Below are positions 1 to 6,548 of a stretch of DNA of 49,110 nt, in pieces. Source of the stretch: Bacillota bacterium. GTDB taxonomy: Bacteria > Bacillota > Clostridia > Christensenellales > Aristaeellaceae. The stretch covers positions 1-49,110 of the forward strand of contig JAEYCB010000052.1 in NCBI GenBank assembly GCA_023404345.1, in the 5' to 3' direction. Position 1 is the stretch's first letter, and each line of letters begins with the position of its first letter. Made by a program: the position numbers and the translations under genes. A model generated the notes under the pieces. That model did no database searches. It was not told where the DNA came from and was given only the letters and a program-made list of their open reading frames with translations.

Positions 1-250
1 CCGTGCAAAAGTCCCGGGGTGCAGTCGGCTTTTGCACTTTGCTTGGGGAAAGTCCTGGGGCGTGGTCGGCTTTGGGGCCCCAGGGGGGATCGAATCTCCG
101 GGAGCGTTTTCTCCGGGACCGGGGCGCCCTCTCGCATGAATTTCCGACAAATAGGGGGCCCGGGGGCCCCACACCAAAAATCGCGTTCAGCCGTCTGATG
201 GGGCGGCTGTTTTGCTGTGAAAAGTAATGCGCAGAAGCAGGAGGTTTTCC
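1..250. other. GC-rich, repeat-bearing segment upstream of phage packaging genes
   Basis: I see no convincing gene here. Two imperfect 27-base direct repeats (8-34 and 49-75, both beginning AAAGTCC and containing GTCGGCTTT) are followed by GGGGCCCC (74-81), a 15-base-spaced duplicate TCTCCGGGA (95-103 and 110-118) and GGGGGCCCGGGGGCCCC (154-170). A segment with repeats and GC palindromes next to terminase genes could hold a phage packaging (cos/pac) site, but that is inference. An open frame crosses it (3-227) with no ribosome binding site and no recognisable protein. AGGAGG at 239-244 serves the next gene. Confidence 0.3.
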
Positions 251-1534
251 ATGAATACCAGTATGAACATCCAGAAAATCAGCGTGGATCAGCTGAAACC
301 GGCAAAATACAATCCCCGCAAAGACCTGAAGCCCGGCGATCCGGCATATGAAAAGATCAGGCGCAGCCTGCATGAGTTCGGCTATGTGGATCCTGTCATC
401 TGGAACGAGGTCACGGGGAATATCGTAGGCGGCCACCAGCGCTATAAGGTGCTGGTGGCGGAAGGCGCGACCGAGATCGACTGCGTGGTCGTCCACATCG
501 AAAACAGGCAGGAAGAAAAGGCGTTGAATATCGCCCTCAACAAGGCTGTCGGCGAATGGGAGCCCGTCGCACTGGCGGATCTGCTCAGCGACCTGAAGAT
601 CAGCGGCTACGACCTGGACATCACCGGCTTTGACGCGGCAGAAGTAGACGATCTGTTTTCCCAGGTGCACGATAAGGACGTTAAAGAAGATGATTTTGAC
701 GTTGGGGCGGAATTAAAACAGCCCTGTTTCAGCAGAATGGGCGACGTGTGGCATTTGGGCAGGCATACCGTCATCTGCGGCGATACGACCCTGCCGGAAA
801 CCTTCGAGCGACTGCTCGGCGATACGAAGGTCAATCTGGTCTGTACGGACGCGCCCTATTTTGTGGAGCTGAAAAACAAGTCCGGCACCATTGTCAACGA
901 CGACCTGAACGACAAACAGGCCTATGAATTTCTCATGAAATGCTTCACGAATTTCAAGAACGCCATGGCGAAGGGCGCATCCATCTATGAGTTTTATGCC
1001 ACGATGAAGACTCGCGTTTTCTACGACGCCTTTGAGGACGCGGGCTTCAAGGTGGGCGCGGGGCTGGTCTGGAAAAAGCCGAGAGCGCCGCTGATGCGCA
1101 CCGACTGGAAATTCAATATGGAGCCAATCATCTGGGGCTGGCGGAAGGACGGCAAGCATATCTGGTACGGCGATCAGAAACAGACCAGCGTGTTCGAGTT
1201 TGATGGGATCAAGGACTCTGAAAAAGAAGGCTTCGGCCACCCCTCCTCAAAGCCCGTGCAGCTGATCGCCTATCTGATCAAACAATGCACGCAGACTAAC
1301 GGGCTGGTGCTGGACGGCTTTCTCGGCTCCGCTTCTACGCTCATTGCCTGCGAGGAGATCAGCCGCTCCTGTTTTGGTGTGGAAATCGAGCCTAAATTCG
1401 TAGACGTAGCGGTGAAACGGTATGTTCATTATCACGACGGTCAGACGGAAGATGTTTATCTGATGCGAGATGGTCAGCGGATGTCGTTTGAAGAAGCGAT
1501 GGCTGAAATGCAGGAATCGGCGAATGGCGAGTAA
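251..1534 (+). CDS. Phage DNA methyltransferase with N-terminal ParB-like domain
   Basis: A 427-residue protein starting at ATG 251, six bases after AGGAGG; an in-frame start at 227 has no such site. Residues ~5-100 are a ParB/Srx-like domain with the GGHQR motif. Residues ~155-410 are an N6-adenine or N4-cytosine methyltransferase. The catalytic motif reads TDAPY (D codon at 848) and precedes the SAM-binding motif LDGFLGSAST near 1310, the beta-class order seen in phage enzymes. The usual motif is DPPY, so the first proline is alanine here. Such fused proteins commonly sit just before terminase genes and modify phage DNA. It is full length and looks intact apart from the DAPY change, whose effect on activity is unknown. 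Confidence 0.88.
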   Translation: MNTSMNIQKISVDQLKPAKYNPRKDLKPGDPAYEKIRRSLHEFGYVDPVIWNEVTGNIVGGHQRYKVLVAEGATEIDCVVVHIENRQEEKALNIALNKAVGEWEPVALADLLSDLKISGYDLDITGFDAAEVDDLFSQVHDKDVKEDDFDVGAELKQPCFSRMGDVWHLGRHTVICGDTTLPETFERLLGDTKVNLVCTDAPYFVELKNKSGTIVNDDLNDKQAYEFLMKCFTNFKNAMAKGASIYEFYATMKTRVFYDAFEDAGFKVGAGLVWKKPRAPLMRTDWKFNMEPIIWGWRKDGKHIWYGDQKQTSVFEFDGIKDSEKEGFGHPSSKPVQLIAYLIKQCTQTNGLVLDGFLGSASTLIACEEISRSCFGVEIEPKFVDVAVKRYVHYHDGQTEDVYLMRDGQRMSFEEAMAEMQESANGE

Positions 1535-1556
1535 CAAAGACGACAGAAAAGCGCAG

Positions 1557-1588
1557 ACGCCTTGCAGAACTAGCGCTTTGCAAGGCGT
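1557..1588. other. Perfect 10-bp inverted repeat between methyltransferase and terS
   Basis: Arms ACGCCTTGCA (1557-1566) and TGCAAGGCGT (1579-1588) flank a 12-base loop that holds the palindrome AGCGCT. It lies 22 bases past the methyltransferase stop and 39 before the terS start. Only TTT follows, so it is a poor terminator. A mRNA processing hairpin or terminase recognition site is possible; neither is shown. Confidence 0.5.
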
Positions 1589-1627
1589 TTCGCTTATGCG
1601 GCAAATCGCAGAAGGGAGGCGGCTTAC

Positions 1628-2119
1628 ATGGCAATGGCAGGAAGAAAACCCAAGCCAACGGCGCTGAAGAAGCTGGAAGGCGACCGTGGAAAAGGACGGC
1701 GACCGCTCAACGAGCGTGAGCCAATTCCGCCCAAAGGCGGCGTGAAATGCCCGGCCTGGCTGCTGCCCGAAGCGAAAAAGGAATGGAAGCGGCTGGCGCC
1801 CGCGCTGGAAGCTATGGGCGTATTGACCATGGCGGACACGGCGGCCTTTGCCAGTTACTGTCAGGCGTATGCCCGCTGGCGCGAGGCTGAGGACGTCATC
1901 TCCCAGCACGGCCCGGTGTTTAGAACGCCTTCCGGATACCTTCAGCAGCTGCCCCAGGTCAGCATTTCTCAGCAGAGCCAGAAAACCATGCACGCCTTAG
2001 CCGCAGAATTTGGCCTGACGCCCGCCTGCCGTACCCGCATCATTGCAGGCGGAAACGCAGCGGATGCGGAGGATCCCATGGCGAAGCTGCTGAAGGGCGG
2101 GTGGCAGGACGATGTTTGA
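1628..2119 (+). CDS. terS: Phage terminase small subunit, P27 family
   Basis: A 163-residue protein whose N-terminus (GRKPKPTALKKLEGDRGK), central CPAWL...KKEWKRLAP and AAFASYCQAYARWREAE segments, and FGLTPACRTRI near the end, are the familiar landmarks of P27-family small terminases. This subunit recognises phage DNA and loads it onto the large subunit. The start follows AGGGAGG by a normal distance. The 3' end overlaps the large subunit start by 8 bases, implying coupled translation. Length is normal and no lesion is visible. Confidence 0.93.
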   Translation: MAMAGRKPKPTALKKLEGDRGKGRRPLNEREPIPPKGGVKCPAWLLPEAKKEWKRLAPALEAMGVLTMADTAAFASYCQAYARWREAEDVISQHGPVFRTPSGYLQQLPQVSISQQSQKTMHALAAEFGLTPACRTRIIAGGNAADAEDPMAKLLKGGWQDDV

Positions 2120-3665
2120 CGAAAAGAAGGCGCGCCGCGTCGTGCGCTTTATCGAGTGCCTGAAGCATACCAAGGGCGAATTTCACGGGAAGCCCTTTAA
2201 ACTGCTGCCCTGGCAGGAGAAGGTCATCAGGGATGTGTTCGGCACGGTGCGGGAAGAAGATCCCGATATCCGGCAATACAATCAGGTGTATATCGAGATT
2301 GGAAAGAAAAATGGAAAGAGCGAGCTGGGCGCGGCGCTGGCGCTGAACATGCTCATCAACGACGATGAGTGGAAGGCGGAGGTCTATTCCTGCGCCAGCG
2401 ACCGTCAGCAGGCGGCCATTGTGTTTGATGTGGCGGTGGATATGGTTCGGCAGAACCCTACGCTGAGTCGGCTGATCAAGATCATTCCTTCCACCAAACG
2501 CATGGTATATCAGCCCACGGGAAGCATCTATCAGGTGCTGTCCAGTGAAGTGGCTACGAAGCATGGCCTGAATGTTTCCGCCTGCATCTTCGACGAGCTT
2601 CACACGCAGCCCACCCGCGCTCTCTACGACGTAATGACCCAGGGCAGCGGTGATGCGCGCAGGCAGCCGCTGTGGTTCTTTCTCACGACTGCCGGTACAG
2701 ATCGCAATTCCGTCTGCTGGGAGGTACATCAGAAGGCGTTGGATATTCTGGAAGGATGCAAGCATGACCCGCGCTTTTATCCCATGGTCTATGGACTTCC
2801 GGACGATGCGGACTGGCAGGACGAGCAGAACTGGTACAGGTGCAATCCATCGCTGGGATATACCATTACCATCGACAAGGTGCGAGACGCCTACCGCAAG
2901 GCACTGGAAATGCCAGCGGATGAGAATATGTTCCGCCAGCCGCGCCTGAATCAGTGGGTGAAACAAAGCATTCGCTGGATGCCCATGGACAAATGGGACG
3001 AATGCGGCGCGCCGGTCATTCCGGGCGATCTTGATGGGCGCGTCTGTTATGCGGGGCTGGATCTTTCGTCCACCAGCGACCTGACCACGCTGGTGCTGGT
3101 CTTTCCGCCCAGCGATGAGAGCGAACCGTATGTCATTCTGCCCTTCTTCTGGCTGCCGGAGGAGACGCTGCCTTTGCGCGTTCGGCGCGACCACGTCATG
3201 TACGACGTATGGGAAAAGCAGGGATTTCTTCAGACCACCGAGGGCAACGTGGTACATTACGGGTTCATTGAAAAATTCATCTGCGAGCTGGGCGAAAACT
3301 ACAACATCCGTGAGATTGCCTACGACCGCTGGAACGCCACACAGATGGTGCAGAATCTGGAGGACGACGGATTCACCATGATCCCCTTCGGACAAGGATT
3401 CCGGGACATGTCGCCGCCGACGAAGGAACTGATGCGGCTGGTGCTGGAACACAGGCTGGTGCACGGTGGACACCCGGTGCTGCGCTGGAACATGGACAAC
3501 GCCTTCGTGCGCACCGACCCTGCGGGCAATCTGAAGATCGACAAGCAGAAGTCCACGGAAAAGGTGGACGGCGCGGTGGCATTGGTCATGGCGCTGGATC
3601 GAGCCATGAAGAACCAGAACAGCGGCGGTTCCGTGTACGACGAGCGGGAGATGATTTTTCTGTGA
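2112..3665 (+). CDS. terL: Phage terminase large subunit
   Basis: A 517-residue packaging ATPase/nuclease. The N-terminal half has the deviant Walker A KKNGKSELG (~residues 69-77) and Walker B CIFDELHT (~160-167), followed by a coupling segment LTTAGTDRNS. The C-terminal half is an RNaseH-like nuclease with acidic residues in YAGLDLSSTSD, AYDRW and KVDGAVALVMALDRAM. It begins at the short-form start MFDEKKARRVVRFI, common in Firmicute phages, and overlaps terS. The gene looks intact although the portal, protease and capsid genes that should follow are missing. The 165 bases after it hold no gene. Confidence 0.95.
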   Translation: MFDEKKARRVVRFIECLKHTKGEFHGKPFKLLPWQEKVIRDVFGTVREEDPDIRQYNQVYIEIGKKNGKSELGAALALNMLINDDEWKAEVYSCASDRQQAAIVFDVAVDMVRQNPTLSRLIKIIPSTKRMVYQPTGSIYQVLSSEVATKHGLNVSACIFDELHTQPTRALYDVMTQGSGDARRQPLWFFLTTAGTDRNSVCWEVHQKALDILEGCKHDPRFYPMVYGLPDDADWQDEQNWYRCNPSLGYTITIDKVRDAYRKALEMPADENMFRQPRLNQWVKQSIRWMPMDKWDECGAPVIPGDLDGRVCYAGLDLSSTSDLTTLVLVFPPSDESEPYVILPFFWLPEETLPLRVRRDHVMYDVWEKQGFLQTTEGNVVHYGFIEKFICELGENYNIREIAYDRWNATQMVQNLEDDGFTMIPFGQGFRDMSPPTKELMRLVLEHRLVHGGHPVLRWNMDNAFVRTDPAGNLKIDKQKSTEKVDGAVALVMALDRAMKNQNSGGSVYDEREMIFL

Positions 3666-3830
3666 CTGGCAAAACGAGAGCAATGCGGCCTATGTCCGGT
3701 GAAAAGGGTGCGAAACGCTGTGATTTGCTCTTTTTTGCGCCGTTACTGCTCCTAATCAGCTGATAATAAGCAGAAAAGCGCGCGAAATCATCACGAAAAT
3801 CGGCGCTCATTGTCGGAACAGGAGGAAGAT

Positions 3831-4172
3831 ATGCCGTACACGCCCAAACGACCATGCCGCTATCCCGGCTGTCCCAACCTCTGCGACAGCGGCGTCTACT
3901 GCGAGGGGCATCGCAAGGAATGGAGCCACGACGCTATCCGCGGCGGCGCGGCGGCGCGGGGATATCACATGGCAAATCCCGCTGCTTCGCCTGTCGTAAG
4001 CTCTACGGTGGGCCTTAAAAACATGGTCATTGCGCCGCTGACGGCAGATACCGAGGGGAAGCTGACCTACGGCGAACTTCAACTGGTCGCCGGCGCAATC
4101 GAAGCGTCCATCACACCCCAGAACGCCGATCCGGACGTGCAATATTTTGACGATGTGCGCTCTGTTGCCTAA
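3831..4172 (+). pseudogene. In-frame fusion of HNH endonuclease N-terminus to phage major tail protein N-terminus
   Basis: The 113-residue frame starts at ATG 3831 after GGAGGA (3821-3826). Residues 1-46 match the start of small phage HNH endonucleases: PKRPCRYPGCPNLC with two cysteines, then C..H, then RGGAAARGYH. The catalytic HNH core that should follow is absent. From ATG 3969 the sequence (VGLKNMVIAPLTAD, LTYGELQLVAGAIEASITPQ, QYFDD) matches the N-terminus of phi13-like major tail proteins, which are normally ~180-200 residues; only ~67 remain. In an intact phage these genes are several kilobases apart, so I infer a deletion that joined them in frame, and a second break near 4160 removing the rest of the tail gene. 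Probably non-functional. Confidence 0.72.
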
Positions 4173-4589
4173 CAATCTGCATAGAAATATGCAATAAAAT
4201 AGGCCGATTTCTAATTTAGAAATTGAACTTTGCGCTGATTCGACAGGTGAAATTCCTGTCTGACCCCGCGTGAGGGGTGACAAGAACTCTGATACTCCGA
4301 CATGCGTCTGACAGCGTTTGGTCAGTCGTATGAAATAATCCTACCGAGATTGATACAAGGAATAGGCAAAATTAAAAAGTATGCCTTTGCGGTGTAAAAA
4401 CAGTCGTTGCGGTGTAAACCCCGAAACGACTGTAATTCATTCAGCTGTTATGCGGTTGAACGGTTTCATCCGTTGCTACCTATATGTTTGACGACCGATC
4501 GCTGTCTTGATACTTCACTTCACCTTGCGCTGCCGCCGCAGCTGATCGGCATCAGATGGAATTTGCGAAGGATGTGCCGATGAAAGCTG
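4173..4589. other. Non-coding junction segment with five consecutive hairpins
   Basis: No gene is supported. Five inverted repeats follow one another: TGCATA/TATGCA (4178-4193), ATTTCTAA/TTAGAAAT (4207-4223), GACAGG/CCTGTC (4242-4260), ACCCC/GGGGT (4263-4278), and an 11-base imperfect stem 4302-4312/4321-4331. Further on are a direct repeat TTGCGGTGTAAA (4387-4398 and 4407-4418, 20-base period) and ACAGTCGTT/AACGACTGT (4400-4408/4425-4433). This marks the boundary between phage remnant and chromosome. It could be a structured RNA or the end of a mobile element; I recognise no known family. Confidence 0.5.
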
Positions 4590-5048
4590 TTATTTTTCGA
4601 GATACTCCAGAATCTCGGCTGCGTTGGTATCCGGTTTGACCTTAGGCATTGCCTTTTCAATCATGCCGCTTTCATTGATGATATAGGTGCAACGTACCAC
4701 GCCGAAGGCGGTTTTGCCATACAGCTTCTTTTCCTTCCATGCATCGTAGGCCTTAATGATCTCAAGCTCCGGGTCGGACAGGAGCGTAAACGGGAGGGAG
4801 TATTTCTCCGCAAATTTTACGTGCGACGCGACCGAGTCCTTGCTTACGCCGATCACGGCGACGTTTTTTTCACGAAATCCGGCATACGCCTCCGCAAAAG
4901 CGCACGCCTGACGGGTGCAGCCGGGCGTGTTGTCCTTCGGGTAGAAGTACAGAACGACCTTTCTTCCGGCAAAGTCGGAAAGAGATATCGGTGCGCCGCT
5001 CTGATCGTTCAGCGTGAAATCCGGCGCTTTTGTTCCTGCTTCAAGCAT
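4590..5048 (-). CDS. bcp: Thioredoxin-dependent peroxiredoxin, Bcp/PrxQ type
   Basis: A 152-residue cytosolic peroxidase of the AhpC-TSA superfamily. The motif YPKDNTPGCTRQAC carries the peroxidatic cysteine C44 and the resolving cysteine C49, five residues apart as in the atypical two-cysteine Bcp/PrxQ group. It reduces H2O2 and organic peroxides at thioredoxin's expense. AAGGGGG lies before the start. It is the last gene of the minus-strand redox operon, 21 bases after the [2Fe-2S] protein, and fits an oxygen-defence role beside iron-sulfur enzyme genes. No clear terminator follows before the phage remnant. Confidence 0.95.
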   Translation of the reverse strand: MLEAGTKAPDFTLNDQSGAPISLSDFAGRKVVLYFYPKDNTPGCTRQACAFAEAYAGFREKNVAVIGVSKDSVASHVKFAEKYSLPFTLLSDPELEIIKAYDAWKEKKLYGKTAFGVVRCTYIINESGMIEKAMPKVKPDTNAAEILEYLEK

Positions 5049-5069
5049 AGTTTTTCCCCCTTCGGATAA

Positions 5070-5276
5070 TCAGCCGCTCATGTGTTTGGAAAGGACGTCA
5101 AGGATCTTTTCGTAACAGCCGCCGCAGCCGGTGGAGCAGTGCGTTACCTGCTGCACATGCTCGAATTCTTTTTCCACATCGGGAAAACGCGTCTTTTCAT
5201 GCAGTGCGTTTTCGATATCCGCAAGGCTCACCTTTTTGCATTTGCATATGATTCCGTTCTCAACAAATTCTTTCAT
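5070..5276 (-). CDS. BFD-like [2Fe-2S]-binding protein
   Basis: A 68-residue protein with the cluster ligand pattern of bacterioferritin-associated ferredoxin: C11-x-C13, then HCSTGCGGC with C47, C51 and C54. BFD proteins carry one [2Fe-2S] cluster with a CxC...CxxC pattern; C51 and C54 fit the second pair and C47 is extra. It follows rubredoxin by only two bases, so the two are surely co-transcribed. It probably acts as a small electron carrier or in iron handling within this island. The exact partner is unknown. Confidence 0.8.
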   Translation of the reverse strand: MKEFVENGIICKCKKVSLADIENALHEKTRFPDVEKEFEHVQQVTHCSTGCGGCYEKILDVLSKHMSG

Positions 5277-5278
5277 AA

Positions 5279-5449
5279 TTACTGCTCCCCCTCCTCAGAC
5301 GCTTCAAACAGTTCCTTTCCCACGCTGCAGAGCGGGCATTCGAAATCCTCCGGAACCTCCTCCCATTTCGTGACAGGAGCGATCCCCGCTTCGGGATATC
5401 CGACCTCCTCATCGTACTCAAATCCACAGACCGTGCAAATGTACTTCAT
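5279..5449 (-). CDS. Rubredoxin
   Basis: A 56-residue one-iron electron carrier. Ligands are C5-xx-C8-G (YICTVCGFEYDEEVGYPEAG) and C38-PL-C41 (CPLCSVGKELFE), standard rubredoxin spacing. I choose ATG 5449, preceded by GAGAGGA, because an upstream in-frame start adds residues foreign to the family. A short acidic tail replaces the usual ending. In anaerobes rubredoxin passes electrons to oxygen- and peroxide-reducing enzymes; here it lies between ribonucleotide reductase and the BFD-like/peroxiredoxin genes, consistent with such a role. Confidence 0.95.
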   Translation of the reverse strand: MKYICTVCGFEYDEEVGYPEAGIAPVTKWEEVPEDFECPLCSVGKELFEASEEGEQ

Positions 5450-5491
5450 AGCGCTTTTCCTCTCTTTCCCGCCGTGCAAACCGGCGTATTT

Positions 5492-6535
5492 TTACAGATC
5501 ATCCACAAGGGCAGTGCTTTTCGCGTAGGCGGTGCTCCGCGCCTCGAAGAAATCCGTTTTGACCATATTGGCGTCGGCATACTGGCTGACCCAGCCCATG
5601 CTGTCCGGCTCGTTCTCGTATCCGGGATAAAGCGGCGCATAGCCGAGGCTTGTCCAGCGCAGATTGCCGAGATAGCGGATATAATCGGTAATCATATTGC
5701 GGTTCAGTCCCGGAACCTCGTCGCCGATGACGTAATGTCCCCACGCGATCTCCTGCCGCACGCCCTCCTCCATCATGCCGCAGAGAACGGCGATATTTTT
5801 GGCGGAGAAAAGCTCCGGGTTTTCCTTTTGCAGCTCGGTGATGATATTGCGGAACAGCCAGAGGTGAGTGTTCTCATCGCGGTTGATGTAGCGGATCTCC
5901 TGCGCTGAGCCGGGCATCTTGCCGTTACGGGACAGGTTATAGAAGAACATGAAGCCGCTGTAAAAGTAGATTCCCTCCAGGATAAAGTTCGCCATCATTA
6001 CCCGAAGCAGCGTGAACGGATCCTTATTCTCCTGAAATTCGTTGTAGCAGTCGCCGATAAAGGTGTTGCGCCGCAGAAGATGCTCGTCCGTTTTCCACTG
6101 ATACAGAATATCGTTTCGCTCCACGGGGGAGCAGATGGTGTCCAGCATATAGCTGTAGCTCTGGGAGTGGACGCACTCCTGAAAGGTCTGTATCGACAGG
6201 CAGAGATTGACCTCGTTGGCCGTCACATACTCGCCGATGTTGGGCAGATTGGCCGTCTGTATCGAATCGAGGAAAACCAGAAAGCTGAGGATCTTATCAT
6301 ACGCCGTGCGTTCCGCCGGGAGCAGCCTCGGGTAATCTTTCACATCCTGAGACAGATTGATTTCCTCCGGGATCCAGAAATTGTTCATCGCCTGCCGGTA
6401 CCAGTCGCTGACCCACGGGTACTTCATATTGTTGAAATCGTTGAGATTGGTGGTATTGCCGCCGATCATACGGCGCAGGCGCACGTCAATATCACCGTTC
6501 GGATTGAAAAGCGGCTTTTTTCTCATCTGTTCCAT
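5492..6535 (-). CDS. nrdB: Ribonucleoside-diphosphate reductase beta subunit (class I, di-iron)
   Basis: A 347-residue R2 protein. All di-iron ligands seem present: D in FLDSIQ, E and H in FQECVHSQSY, E in FILEGIYFY, and E and H in RDENTHLWLF. The tyrosine of HSQSY aligns with the radical tyrosine of Escherichia coli R2 (HSRSY). The C-terminal ALVDDL resembles the tail that docks to the alpha subunit. ATG 6535 follows AAGGGGGGGAG; the upstream in-frame start would overlap nrdA. The gene begins 13 bases after nrdA. It is a subclass Ia-like enzyme, whose cofactor normally needs O2 to assemble, which is notable in a hydrogenase-type anaerobe. Confidence 0.95.
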   Translation of the reverse strand: MEQMRKKPLFNPNGDIDVRLRRMIGGNTTNLNDFNNMKYPWVSDWYRQAMNNFWIPEEINLSQDVKDYPRLLPAERTAYDKILSFLVFLDSIQTANLPNIGEYVTANEVNLCLSIQTFQECVHSQSYSYMLDTICSPVERNDILYQWKTDEHLLRRNTFIGDCYNEFQENKDPFTLLRVMMANFILEGIYFYSGFMFFYNLSRNGKMPGSAQEIRYINRDENTHLWLFRNIITELQKENPELFSAKNIAVLCGMMEEGVRQEIAWGHYVIGDEVPGLNRNMITDYIRYLGNLRWTSLGYAPLYPGYENEPDSMGWVSQYADANMVKTDFFEARSTAYAKSTALVDDL

Positions 6536-6548
6536 CTGTCTCCCCCCC

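Noticed and set aside
713..1240. Long minus-strand frame inside the methyltransferase gene
   Set aside because: It is the antisense of a well-supported gene, has no ribosome site and unnatural composition.
2040..3683. 547-codon minus-strand frame opposite terL
   Set aside because: terL is clearly real on the plus strand; this frame is an antisense shadow.
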